Part shown: positions 50,024-58,968 of the stretch, in pieces
How the letters are laid out: each line of letters opens with the position of its first letter
How positions within the stretch are numbered: the first letter of the stretch is position 1
Source: Bradyrhizobium murdochi
Lineage (GTDB): Bacteria; Pseudomonadota; Alphaproteobacteria; Rhizobiales; Xanthobacteraceae
Length of the DNA stretch: 64,000 bases
Assembly: GCF_000472965.1 (NCBI RefSeq)
Contig: NZ_AXAU01000020.1
Coordinates: 1 to 64,000, forward strand
Direction: 5' to 3'
The notes under the pieces: model-generated
What the model was told of the DNA's origin: nothing
Database searches by the model: none
Seen by the model: only the letters and a program-made list of their open reading frames with translations
Program-made: the position numbers and the translations under genes

Positions 50024-51751
50024 ATGAGGGCGGATCGCGTGGCTGGCAACGAACAAGAGACTTACGAATGCGACGCGCTGGTGGTGGGCTCTGGTTGTGC
50101 CGGAATGTCGGCAGCGGTCACCGCGGGGCATCGCGGGCTCAACGTTCTCATCGTCGAAAAGGAGCCGCGCTTCGGCGGCACCACTGCCCGCTCCGGCGGC
50201 TGGCTGTGGATTCCCGGCACTTCGCTGGCGAAAGCGTGGGGCATCGAGGAAAGCCCGGATCAGGCACGAACCTATCTGCGCCACGAGGCCGGCAACAGTT
50301 TTGACGCCGCGCGCGTCGATGCGTTTCTCTCCGCCGGTCCCGAGGCGGTGGACTTTTTCACCAGCAAGACGGCCGTGCAGTTCGACATGCCCTTGACCTT
50401 TCCGGATTACCACGCGGAAGCTCCGGGCGGCGCGCAGGGCGGTCGCTCGATGGTGACGCGGCCGTTCGATGGCCGCGAACTGGGCGAGCATATCAAGGAT
50501 CTCGGCAATCCCCTCCCCGAACTCACCGTGTTCGGCATGATGCTGGGCTCCGGCAAGGAGATCATCCATTTCATGCGGGCGACCAAATCGCTGACCTCGG
50601 CGGTCTATGTCGCAAAACGCCTGTCGAAACATTTGATGGACGTGATGCGCCACGGCCGCGGCATGACCTTGACCAACGGCAATGCGCTGGCCGGGCGGCT
50701 GGCGAAATCCGCGTTCGACCTGAAAATTCCGCTGTGGCTGTCCTCGCCCGTGCATGAACTGATCGTCGAGGACGGCGCGGTGCGCGGCGCGATCGTCGAG
50801 CGCCGTGGCAAGCTGGTGCGTATCATCGCCAAGCGCGGCGTGGTGCTCGCCTGCGGCGGCTTTCCGCATGATGCGGCGAGGCGCAAGACGATGTTTCCGC
50901 ACGCGCCCACCGGCGCCGAGCATTTTTCGCCGGGCCCCGTCGGTAACACCGGCGACGGATTGCGCCTGGCGGAGACCGCCGGCGGCCGCATCGAGGATAC
51001 GCTGCCGAACGCGGCGGCCTGGGTGCCGGTCTCCATCACCGAGCGCAAGGACGGCTCCAAGGGCGTGATGCCGCATTTCATCGATCGCGCGAAACCCGGC
51101 GTGATTGCGGTGATGCGCAACGGCAGGCGCTTTGCCAATGAAGGCAATTCCTATCATGACTTCGTGCAGGCAATGGTGAAGGCTGCAAAGCCCGGCGAGG
51201 AGATCACCGCGTTCCTGCTGTGCGATCACCGCGCGCTGCGAAAATACGGCCTCGGCTGCGTGCCGCCGTTTCCGATGCCGCTGCGCCATCATCTCGCCAC
51301 CGGCTACCTCAAGCGCGGCGCAACACTGGCTGAACTGGCTGATAGAACCGGCATCGATCGACAGGGGCTCGAAGCGACGATCGCCGAGTTCAACGCCTCG
51401 GCCGCGGAGGGGCGCGATCCCGCGTTTGGCAAGGGATCGCGCGCCTATAACCGCTACCAGGGCGATGCGCTGCACGGGCCGAACCCCTGCGTCGCGCCGA
51501 TCAAGGACGGACCGTATTATGCGATCAAGCTGGTGGTCGGCGATCTCGGCACCTATGCCGGCATCAAGACCGATGTGCATGCCCGCGCGCTCGACGAACA
51601 CGGCCAGCCGATCACCGGCCTCTACGCCGCCGGCAACGACATGGCGAGCATCATGGGCGGCAACTATCCCGGCGCCGGTATCACGCTGGGCCCCGCGCTG
51701 ACGTTTGGATACATCGCCGGGAAGCATCTTGCGGGCGGGGCTGCGCACTAG
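50024..51751 (+). CDS. FAD-dependent oxidoreductase (KstD/fumarate reductase flavoprotein type), 575 aa
   Basis: The N-terminal FAD motif is 'CDALVVGSGCAGMSAAVTAGHRGLNVLIVEKE', and 'FGGTTARSGGWLWIPGT' is typical of ketosteroid dehydrogenase-like and fumarate reductase-like proteins. 'VVLACGGFPHDAARR' and the final 'GLYAAGNDMASIMGGNYPGAGITLGPALTFGYIAGKHL' are the usual later FAD motifs. Start ATG 50024 is preferred; GTG 50039 is possible. It faces away from the amidohydrolase/Rieske group across a repeat. A delta-1-dehydrogenation or C=C reduction of a cyclic substrate is plausible. Confidence 0.85.
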   Translation: MRADRVAGNEQETYECDALVVGSGCAGMSAAVTAGHRGLNVLIVEKEPRFGGTTARSGGWLWIPGTSLAKAWGIEESPDQARTYLRHEAGNSFDAARVDAFLSAGPEAVDFFTSKTAVQFDMPLTFPDYHAEAPGGAQGGRSMVTRPFDGRELGEHIKDLGNPLPELTVFGMMLGSGKEIIHFMRATKSLTSAVYVAKRLSKHLMDVMRHGRGMTLTNGNALAGRLAKSAFDLKIPLWLSSPVHELIVEDGAVRGAIVERRGKLVRIIAKRGVVLACGGFPHDAARRKTMFPHAPTGAEHFSPGPVGNTGDGLRLAETAGGRIEDTLPNAAAWVPVSITERKDGSKGVMPHFIDRAKPGVIAVMRNGRRFANEGNSYHDFVQAMVKAAKPGEEITAFLLCDHRALRKYGLGCVPPFPMPLRHHLATGYLKRGATLAELADRTGIDRQGLEATIAEFNASAAEGRDPAFGKGSRAYNRYQGDALHGPNPCVAPIKDGPYYAIKLVVGDLGTYAGIKTDVHARALDEHGQPITGLYAAGNDMASIMGGNYPGAGITLGPALTFGYIAGKHLAGGAAH

Positions 51752-51817
51752 AAATGTCCGGAGCTGGAACGAACCTCGATGGAATCGATTGTCTCGAATC
51801 GAACCGGAGACCGTTCC

Positions 51818-52288
51818 ATGCGCGTGCCGCACCTTTGCGCTGCCATCGTCGCTTTGAGCTTCGTTCCCGTCCTCGCCGTTGCCGGTGACACCGAGTGGCG
51901 GCGATACGTGATCGCGAGCACCGGGACCAGCGTCGACATGCCGGTCTCGATCTTCACCGTCGACGCCGGACCGCCGGAAGGCGGCACAGGACGGCGCTTT
52001 TTCACCGACGACCGCCGCGCCGACCTGACGGTGCAGTCCGTTCCCAATGCCCAGAACGATTCGCCCGCCTCGTTTCTGGCCAAGATGCGGCCGCCTGCCG
52101 GCATCATCTATAGACGGATCACGTCTGATTTCTTCGTTGTGTCCAGCATTCGCAAGGAACGCATTTGGTACAACCGCTGCAACCGCGGCAACGGCACCCT
52201 GAACTGCGTGATGATCAATTACCCCGTTTCCGAAAAACGCCAGTGGGACGACGTGGTCACGCGTATAAGCCATACGCTGCGAAGCTAG
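51818..52288 (+). CDS. Secreted hypothetical protein, 156 aa
   Basis: A signal peptide covers about residues 1-22 (MRVPHLCAAIVALSFVPVLAVA). The mature part is short and beta-rich, with 'SVDMPVSIFTVDAGPPEGGTGRRFFTDDRRADLTVQSVPN' and two Cys ('WYNRCNRGNGTLNCVMINYP') that may bridge. GGAGA lies before ATG 51818; the longer frame from 51779 is unlikely. It belongs to a rhizobial secreted family I cannot name. It follows the flavoprotein gene by 66 bases but its role is unknown. Confidence 0.65.
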   Translation: MRVPHLCAAIVALSFVPVLAVAGDTEWRRYVIASTGTSVDMPVSIFTVDAGPPEGGTGRRFFTDDRRADLTVQSVPNAQNDSPASFLAKMRPPAGIIYRRITSDFFVVSSIRKERIWYNRCNRGNGTLNCVMINYPVSEKRQWDDVVTRISHTLRS

Positions 52289-52407
52289 CGCGCTCGTGAT
52301 CGGATCTTAGCAATCAGAAAAAAATAGCAGTTCTATTCCGGCGCGGGGAACCGTCCAGTGTGCGCTGCGTTGCAGATGGTCCGCATCAGTAACCGCGAGG
52401 TTGTTTC

Positions 52408-53916
52408 GTGAATCGCAGGGATTTCCTCGCAGCTTCTGCGTTACCATTGGTAACCAGCACGGCATCCAGGCTTTTGTCCACCGCCCATGCCCAACCTGCG
52501 CCGTTCGATCGATCCATCGTCCGGCAAATGGCGCGCGACCTCGCAAGCAAAGCCTACAAGGCGCCAAGCGAGAAGTTGCCCGACAATCTCGCCAATATCG
52601 ACTACGATCGTTATCGGGCGATCCGGTTCTTGCCGGACCGCGCGCTGTGGCGCGGCGAAAAATTGCCGTTCGAGGTGCAGTTTTTCCATCGCGGATTTTT
52701 CTACAAGAACCGCGTCGACCTATTCGAGGTGAAGGACGGCCAGGCAGCGCCGATCGCCTACCGGCCCGACATGTTTTCATTCGGCGACCTGGCGCCGCCC
52801 GGCCCGGCAGTCGATCTCGGCTTTGCCGGCTTTCGCCTTCATGCGCCGATCAACAAGCCCGACTATTATGACGAAGTCTGCGTCTTTCTCGGCGCAAGCT
52901 ATTTCCGCGCCGTAGCCAAAGGACAATTGTACGGCCTTTCGGCGCGGGGGCTCGCCATCAACACCGGCGAAGCCAAGGGCGAGGAATTCCCCTTCTTCAA
53001 GACGTTCTGGATCGAGAAGCCGGCGCCGGGCGCCAACTCCATCGTCGTGCACGCGTTGCTCGACAGCGAGAGCGCCGCCGCGGCTTATCGCTTCACCATC
53101 CGCCCCGGCGACACCACCGTGTTCGACGTCGAAATGGCGATCTATCCGCGCGTCGATCTGCAACAAGCCGGTCTCGCGCCGATGACCAGCATGTTCTTCT
53201 TTGGGTCGAACGACCGCAAGGACGTCGAAGACTTCCGTCCGTCGGTGCATGATTCAGACGGCCTCGCGGTTTTCAACGGCCGCGGCGAGGAGCTTTGGCG
53301 GCCGCTGCACAACCCGCGCGATCTTCAGGTCTCTTCGTTTGGCGATATCAACCCACGCGGCTTCGGCCTGATGCAGCGTCAGAAGGATTTTTCCGCCTAC
53401 CAGGACCTGGAATCGAATTTCGAGCGGCGGCCAAGCCTGTGGGCGGAGCCGATCGGCGATTGGGGCGAAGGCGAAGTGAAGCTGCTGGAAATCCCGACCA
53501 AGGAAGAGATTCACGACAACATCGCATTGTTCTGGCGTCCCAAAGCGGCGTTGCCGGCCAAGGGCGAGCACACCTACACCTACCGTTTGCACTGGGGGCC
53601 GGATGCTCCAAAGTCGACGTCACTGGCGCGATTTTCCCGAACCGGCATCGGCACACGAGGCGACAACGCGACGCTCTTCGTGCTTGACGTGACCGGCGAG
53701 CGGCTGAAATCGGTCGATCCGAAAAGCTTGCGCGGTGTCGTGACAGCTGAAAAGGCGAAGATCCAGAACATCGTTACCCAACCAAATCCGGCGACAGGCG
53801 GCTGGCGATTGAGCTTCGAGTTGTTGAAGGAAAAGGCCCCGGTCGAACTCCGCGCATCGCTCGTGCAGAACGAGGAGGCGGTATCGGAGGTCTGGGTTTA
53901 TCGATGGACACCTTGA
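52408..53916 (+). CDS. opgG: Periplasmic glucan biosynthesis protein OpgG/MdoG, 502 aa
   Basis: It adds the backbone branches of osmoregulated periplasmic glucans. The N-terminus 'MNRRDFLAASALPLVTSTASRLLSTAHAQ' has twin arginines and may use Tat export. The body shows 'RFLPDRALWRG', 'LFEVKDGQAAPIAYRPDMFSFG', 'FAGFRLHAPINKPDYYDEVCVFLGASYFRA', 'LYGLSARGLAINTGEAKGEEFPFFKTFWIEKP' and 'FFFGSNDRKDVEDFRPSVHDSDGL', matching OpgG/OpgD. The start is GTG 52408. The last 13 bases overlap opgH, so the two are translationally coupled. OpgD is a close alternative, but pairing with OpgH favours OpgG. Confidence 0.93.
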   Translation: MNRRDFLAASALPLVTSTASRLLSTAHAQPAPFDRSIVRQMARDLASKAYKAPSEKLPDNLANIDYDRYRAIRFLPDRALWRGEKLPFEVQFFHRGFFYKNRVDLFEVKDGQAAPIAYRPDMFSFGDLAPPGPAVDLGFAGFRLHAPINKPDYYDEVCVFLGASYFRAVAKGQLYGLSARGLAINTGEAKGEEFPFFKTFWIEKPAPGANSIVVHALLDSESAAAAYRFTIRPGDTTVFDVEMAIYPRVDLQQAGLAPMTSMFFFGSNDRKDVEDFRPSVHDSDGLAVFNGRGEELWRPLHNPRDLQVSSFGDINPRGFGLMQRQKDFSAYQDLESNFERRPSLWAEPIGDWGEGEVKLLEIPTKEEIHDNIALFWRPKAALPAKGEHTYTYRLHWGPDAPKSTSLARFSRTGIGTRGDNATLFVLDVTGERLKSVDPKSLRGVVTAEKAKIQNIVTQPNPATGGWRLSFELLKEKAPVELRASLVQNEEAVSEVWVYRWTP

Positions 53917-56048
53917 CGAAGGCCGGCGGTTCGCCCGGAAAGCGGGATATCCCGCTGACCGATTTCCTTCCTCCGGAATCGCCGACGGATATGACGGTGC
54001 AGGCGCTGCGGCGGTTCGAGCCACCGCCGGCGCCCGATTTTGCGCCGCTGTGGATCCGGCGCGCCTTCGTTCTGACCGGCACCGCGATGCTGACCGCGGC
54101 AGGCTGTTATGAGATGTACCGTGTGCTCCGGGTCGGCGGTGTCACGGTCCTGGAGTCGATCATCCTTGCGCTGTTCGTACTGCTGTTTGCATGGATAGCC
54201 TTCTCCTTCATGTCGGCGCTTGGCGGTTTCTTCGTGCTGCTGTTGAGAAGGAAGGATGAGCTCGGCATCGACGCCAGCGCGCCTCTGCCCGCGATCCACA
54301 GCCGCACCGCGATGCTGCTGCCGACCTATAATGAGGACCCCTATCGCGTGCTGGCAAGATTGCGCGCGATCTACGAATCGGTCGAGCAGACCGGACACGG
54401 CGCGCAGTTCGACTGGTTCGTGCTGAGCGACACCACCGATACCGCGATCTGGATCGCCGAGGAAAAATGCTTTCTCAAGCTTCGGCAGGACGTCGGCAGC
54501 GCCGCCGCAATCTTCTATCGCCACCGCCCTGAGAACACCGCGCGCAAGTCGGGCAATATCGAGGAGTGGGTCAGGCGGTTCGGCTCCAAATATGAATGCA
54601 TGCTGATCCTGGACGCCGACAGTTTGATGACGGGCGACAGCGTCGTTCGGCTCGTTGCCGCGATGGAGGCGCATCCGAAGGCCGCGCTGATTCAGACGCT
54701 ACCGGTCATCGTCAATGCAAGATCGCTGTTCGCGCGCTGGCAGCAGTTCGCAGGCCGCCTGTACGGTCCGATGCTGGCCGCGGGGATCGCATGGTGGCAT
54801 GGCTCGGAAGGCAATTACTGGGGCCACAACGCCATCATTCGCGTCCGCGCCTTTGCACAACATGCAGGGCTACCCGAACTCAGAGGACGCAAGCCGTTCG
54901 GCGGGCATATCATGAGCCATGACTTCATTGAAGCGGCGCTGATGCGACGCGGCGGCTGGGCCATCCACATGGCGCCGACGCTCCGCGGCAGTTACGAGGA
55001 ATCTCCGCCCACGCTTTCAGATTTTGCCGCGCGTGACCGTCGCTGGTGCCAGGGCAATCTGCAGCATCTGGCGCTGCTGCCGACCCGCGGCTTTCACTGG
55101 GTCTCGCGGCTTCATCTGCTGACGGGGATCGGGTCATACCTCACCGCGCCGCTCTGGCTGATCTTTCTTGTTTTCGGAATCCTGGTCTCGTTGCAAGCGC
55201 AGTTCGTACGGCCTGAATATTTTCCGAAAGGATATTCGTTGTTTCCGCAATGGCCGGCGCAGGATCCGGTCCTGGCGGCATGGGTATTTGCCGGCACGAT
55301 GGGAATGCTGATCGTGCCGAAGCTGTTGGCCTTCATCGTGCTCCTTGCCGATCGCGACACGCGCAGGAAGTTCGGCGGCGGCCTGCTGGTGCTTGCCGGC
55401 ATCGGTGCCGAGACAATCCTTTCCGGTTTGACCGCGCCTGTCATGATGATCTTCCAGTCGTCGGCTGTCGGTGAAATCCTGTTCGGGCGCGACGCAGGAT
55501 GGCAGGTTCAGCGCCGGGACGACGGCGCAGTCGCGCAGCGCGACATCCTCGGCATCTATTCGGTGCCGACATTGATTGGCATCGCCATGGCCATCAGCGC
55601 CTATGCCGTGTCGCTGTCGTTGCTGCTGTGGATGACGCCGGTGATCCTCGGGCTGCTGCTTTCCATTCCGATCGCGATGCTGTCGTCGTCGCCGCGTGCA
55701 AACCGCCGGTCCGGATTGTTCAGGACCCCCGAGCAGACGGCGCCGCCGCCGGTGCTGGCGCGCGCCAATGAGCTCGCGGGCGCGCCGCATTCGTCGCTCC
55801 CCTGCCCGCTGTGCGAATTGCTCGACGATGCTCGCCTGCTCGAAGCACACCTGAACAACCTCTCCGGGCAAAAGCCGCGGAAGCGCGGCGACGTCGATCC
55901 GCATCTCGCGATCGCGCGCGCGAAGATCGAAGATGCCGAAACGTTCGAGGAAGCTGCGGGGTTTCTGGGCCCGCGCGAGAAGTTCGCGGTGCTCAATGCA
56001 CCGGCGGTTCTTACCGGCTTGTTGGCGTTGCCCGACCATCGAGCGTGA
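53904..56048 (+). CDS. opgH: Membrane glucosyltransferase OpgH/MdoH, 714 aa
   Basis: An inner-membrane GT2 processive enzyme that makes the beta-glucan backbone from UDP-glucose. Two N-terminal hydrophobic segments (about residues 52-75 and 85-115) lead to a cytoplasmic catalytic domain with 'TAMLLPTYNEDP', the DxD in 'LILDADSLM' and 'RDRRWCQGNLQHL' (the [R/Q]xxRW-like motif). 'GYLP'-type segments and four or more hydrophobic helices form the C-terminal pore. At 714 aa it is shorter than the 847-aa E. coli enzyme. It overlaps opgG by 13 bases. Its presence adds to any cyclic glucan system elsewhere in the genome. Confidence 0.93.
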   Translation: MDTLTKAGGSPGKRDIPLTDFLPPESPTDMTVQALRRFEPPPAPDFAPLWIRRAFVLTGTAMLTAAGCYEMYRVLRVGGVTVLESIILALFVLLFAWIAFSFMSALGGFFVLLLRRKDELGIDASAPLPAIHSRTAMLLPTYNEDPYRVLARLRAIYESVEQTGHGAQFDWFVLSDTTDTAIWIAEEKCFLKLRQDVGSAAAIFYRHRPENTARKSGNIEEWVRRFGSKYECMLILDADSLMTGDSVVRLVAAMEAHPKAALIQTLPVIVNARSLFARWQQFAGRLYGPMLAAGIAWWHGSEGNYWGHNAIIRVRAFAQHAGLPELRGRKPFGGHIMSHDFIEAALMRRGGWAIHMAPTLRGSYEESPPTLSDFAARDRRWCQGNLQHLALLPTRGFHWVSRLHLLTGIGSYLTAPLWLIFLVFGILVSLQAQFVRPEYFPKGYSLFPQWPAQDPVLAAWVFAGTMGMLIVPKLLAFIVLLADRDTRRKFGGGLLVLAGIGAETILSGLTAPVMMIFQSSAVGEILFGRDAGWQVQRRDDGAVAQRDILGIYSVPTLIGIAMAISAYAVSLSLLLWMTPVILGLLLSIPIAMLSSSPRANRRSGLFRTPEQTAPPPVLARANELAGAPHSSLPCPLCELLDDARLLEAHLNNLSGQKPRKRGDVDPHLAIARAKIEDAETFEEAAGFLGPREKFAVLNAPAVLTGLLALPDHRA

Positions 56049-56176
56049 GACGAGTTCCTTCGAGGTTTTACCTCATGATTGCAATCTGGAGTGGGTGATC
56101 GACTGGGATGAGGCTGGCGGCGTCCAGCTTGGCCGGCACGGCAAATCTGCTAGACTGCCTGCCAGCGAGGCGAAAA

Positions 56177-57940
56177 ATGGAAACGCCTGGACCCGAGCGA
56201 AGGCTCGCAGCAATCCTTGCCGCCGACATGGTCGGCTTTAGCCGGCTGATGGAGGTCGACGAGGCTGGGACACTCGCACGCCTGAAGACCCATCGGCTTG
56301 AACTCATTGATCCGGCCATCGCCAAGAATCGCGGTCGCATTATCAAGACTACCGGCGATGGCCTGCTGGTCGAGTTCCACAGCGTTGCCGATGCAGTGCT
56401 GTGCGCCGCCGAAGTCCAGCGCAGGATGATGCGGCGCAATGCCGACGTGTCGCCGGCGCGGTGGATTCAGTTCCGCATCGGCATCAATCTGGGCGACGTC
56501 ATCATCGAGGAAAACGACATTTTTGGCGACGGCGTCAATGTCGCGGCGCGGCTCGAGGTGCTCGCCGAGCCGGGCGGCATATGCGTCTCGGGGGCGGTGC
56601 GCGATCAAGTCGGTGATCGGCTCGACGAGATCGCATTTGAGGATCTCGGCGAGCAGAGCGTCAAGAATATCAGCCGCCCGATCCACGTCTTTCGGGTGCG
56701 GCTTGAGCCAGCAACCGCAGCGACCGAGAGTGGCAAGGACAGCTCGGCGGCGACGTCCGTTACCAGAAAGCCGTCCATCGCTGTGCTTCCGCTGGTCAAT
56801 ATGAGCGGTGATCCGGAGCAGGAATTCTTTGCCGACGGCCTCACCGAGGACATCATCACCGAACTGTCGCGCTTCCGCGACCTTCTCGTCATCTCGCGGA
56901 ACTCGACCTTCGTGCATAAGGGCAAAGCCGTAAAGGTGCAGGAGGTCGCACGCGAACTCGACGTCGAATATGTCCTGGAGGGCAGCGTACGCAAGGTCGG
57001 CGATCGCGTCCGTGTCACCGTGCAGTTGATCGACGCGCAAACCGACCGGCATGTCTGGGCCGAACGCTATGATCGCAAGCTCGAGGATATCTTCGCCATC
57101 CAAGACGAGGTGACCGGGGCGATCGTTGCCACGCTTCCCGGCCGCGTCGAGGCCGCCACGCAGGAACGGGCGAAGCGCAAGCGGCCGGACAACATGGCGG
57201 CCTATGAATGCGTGCTCGCCGCCAAAGTCCTGCACCACCGCTCACGGCGTGAAGACAATGCGCAGGCCCAGATCCTGCTCGACCGCGCCATCGCGCTCGA
57301 TCCGAATTATGCGCACGCCCACGCCTGGAAGGCGTGCGTGCTGGGCCAGACCTGGGTCTACGGATGGTGCGAAGATCGCGACGCCACCTTCCAGCAGGTG
57401 GCTGACGAGTTGCAGATCGCGCTGGCGCTCGATGACAATGACAGCGACGTTCACCGCATCCTGGCTGCGGTGAACCTGACGCGCGACGATCATGACAGGG
57501 CGGCCTACCATCAGGAGCGGGCCCTCGCGCTCAATCCCAACTACGATATCGTCGTGGTGCAGCAGGGCGAGTTTCTGACCTGGCTGGGGCGGCCGGAAGA
57601 AGGGATCGACTGGATCAAGAAGGCAATGCGCCTCAACCCGTTCCACCCCGAGCGTTTCTGGAGCCACCTCGGTCGTGCGTATTATTGCGCGGAGAAATTT
57701 GCCGAAGCCGCAGAGGCGTTCGCGCGGATCACGCGGCCCGACTTCACCCATCACGCCTTCCTCGCCGCCATCTTCGCGCAGATGGGCGACACCGTTGCGG
57801 CCGGCGCGCATGCCGCAGAGGTCATCAAGCTTGAACCGGGTTTCTCGGTGGCCGCCTATCTCGCCACCCAGCACTACAAGCACGAGGCCGATCGGGCGCG
57901 TCACGAGGCCGGCCTGCTCAAGGCCGGATTACCGGCGTGA
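56177..57940 (+). CDS. Class III adenylate/guanylate cyclase with TolB-like and TPR regions, 587 aa
   Basis: The N-terminal cyclase domain (about residues 5-175) carries 'LAAILAADMVGFSRLMEVDEAGT' and 'KTTGDGLLVEFHSVADAV' (metal-binding Asp pair) and 'GINLGDVIIEENDIFGDGVNVAARL'. A TolB-like segment follows (about 200-315, 'SIAVLPLVNMSGDPEQEFFADGLTEDIITELSR'), then about six TPR-like repeats to the end. There is no signal peptide or membrane segment. Start ATG 56177 is chosen; the longer frame from 56108 is unlikely. This architecture is common in Bradyrhizobium in many copies. The signal sensed is unknown. Confidence 0.9.
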   Translation: METPGPERRLAAILAADMVGFSRLMEVDEAGTLARLKTHRLELIDPAIAKNRGRIIKTTGDGLLVEFHSVADAVLCAAEVQRRMMRRNADVSPARWIQFRIGINLGDVIIEENDIFGDGVNVAARLEVLAEPGGICVSGAVRDQVGDRLDEIAFEDLGEQSVKNISRPIHVFRVRLEPATAATESGKDSSAATSVTRKPSIAVLPLVNMSGDPEQEFFADGLTEDIITELSRFRDLLVISRNSTFVHKGKAVKVQEVARELDVEYVLEGSVRKVGDRVRVTVQLIDAQTDRHVWAERYDRKLEDIFAIQDEVTGAIVATLPGRVEAATQERAKRKRPDNMAAYECVLAAKVLHHRSRREDNAQAQILLDRAIALDPNYAHAHAWKACVLGQTWVYGWCEDRDATFQQVADELQIALALDDNDSDVHRILAAVNLTRDDHDRAAYHQERALALNPNYDIVVVQQGEFLTWLGRPEEGIDWIKKAMRLNPFHPERFWSHLGRAYYCAEKFAEAAEAFARITRPDFTHHAFLAAIFAQMGDTVAAGAHAAEVIKLEPGFSVAAYLATQHYKHEADRARHEAGLLKAGLPA

Positions 57941-58080
57941 GGTTGGCGGGATCAGATCGCGGTGGATGAAGTTTTGATGCTGCTGACCGGTAGCTCGCGC
58001 CGGAGAGCCCGCCTTCGCGAAGTCGCTTCGGCGAGGCAGCCTTCGCTAGCTTCGCTATGATAGGACTGAGTGTGGCTTGC

Positions 58081-58113
58081 CCAGCCGTAGCTTGCGAAGC
58101 AAGCGAAGGCTGG
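58081..58113 (-). repeat. Hairpin at the 3' end of tRNA-Val
   Basis: CCAGCC and GGCTGG close a stem with inner GCTTGC/GCAAGC arms around a GAA loop. It overlaps the encoded CCA end of the tRNA by three bases. In the tRNA direction it may act as the terminator or aid 3' processing, though there is no long T-run. Similar short arms occur at 58035-58060. Confidence 0.5.
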
Positions 58114-58185
58114 TGGGCGCGACAGGGATCGAACCTGTGACCCCTACCATGTCAAGGTAGTGCTCTCCCGCTGAGCTACGCGCCC
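58111..58185 (-). tRNA. tRNA-Val (anticodon GAC)
   Basis: On the minus strand the acceptor GGGCGCG pairs with CGCGCCC, followed by A and an encoded CCA. The D-arm is 'AGCTCAGCGGGAGAGC', the anticodon stem CTACC/GGTAG carries the loop TTGACAT (anticodon GAC), and the T-arm contains GGTTCGATCC. All four arms fold. This is tRNA-Val reading GUC and, by wobble, GUU. Confidence 0.96.
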
Positions 58186-58319
58186 CAGAATGGGATGACC
58201 TGTCATCCCGCTCCAGCTTTATTCGTATTGGGTGGGGTCCGTATATCGGCTCCAAAGCGCCCGGGCAAGGATGCTCGGGACTAATTTCTGGTGCCTTTTC
58301 GAACGAAATAGCCGCCGAA

Positions 58320-58679
58320 TCAGGCCGCCAGCATCTTGTTCACTTCGCTGACCAGTTCGCGGAGGTGAACCGGCTTGGCCAGCACCTTGGCGTTCTTGGG
58401 TGCCTCCGAATCGGAGTTCAGGGCAACCGCGGCAAAGCCGGTGATGAACATGATTTTGATGTCGGGGTCGAGTTCCGAGGCGCGGCGCGCCAGCTCGATG
58501 CCGTCCATTTCGGGCATCACGATATCGGTCAGCAGCATCTCGAACGGCTCCTCGCGCAGCCGCTGATAGGCCGACATGCCGTTGTCGTGGGGCGAGACCT
58601 GAAACCCGGCGTTTTCCAGCGCCTTGACCAGGAAACGTCGCATGTCGTTGTCGTCTTCAGCGAGGAGGATCTTGTGCAT
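58320..58679 (-). CDS. cpdR: Single-domain response regulator CpdR, 119 aa
   Basis: A stand-alone receiver domain: 'HKILLAEDDNDMRRFLVKALENAGF' gives the acidic pocket, the phospho-acceptor Asp is in 'LLTDIVMPEMDG' (about residue 51), and 'FITGFAAVAL' and 'VLAKPVHLRELV' carry the conserved Thr and Lys. In Caulobacter and rhizobia CpdR controls ClpXP-dependent proteolysis through the cell cycle. ATG 58679 is the normal start. The neighbour across the gap is an N-formylglutamate amidohydrolase, the usual rhizobial arrangement. Confidence 0.88.
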   Translation of the reverse strand: MHKILLAEDDNDMRRFLVKALENAGFQVSPHDNGMSAYQRLREEPFEMLLTDIVMPEMDGIELARRASELDPDIKIMFITGFAAVALNSDSEAPKNAKVLAKPVHLRELVSEVNKMLAA

Positions 58680-58968
58680 GGCGGTCAGTCGTTGAACCTG
58701 GCTTGGAGGATCATTGCGCCCACTAAGCCCGACAGAGGGTAAATTTCGGGTGAAAGGTAACGGCTTCTTGGTGACAGCGGGCGCCGCTATTTTTGTAGCG
58801 GCGCGCATCTGGATCGATCAAGGCGGCGCTTTTCAGGCGTTTACGACATCTTCCAGGAGAACCGTGGCTTTTTTCGCTTGGCAGAATGATTACGATTACG
58901 GACAATGCATCCTTACAATACCCGCCCTTCCGGTAGAATCGGTCGCATGACCGGCCAGCGGAAGGGAA

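Noticed and set aside
50021..52273. 750-codon open frame on the minus strand
   Set aside because: It is antisense to the well-supported flavoprotein and the secreted protein gene; composition is unnatural and no domain is seen.
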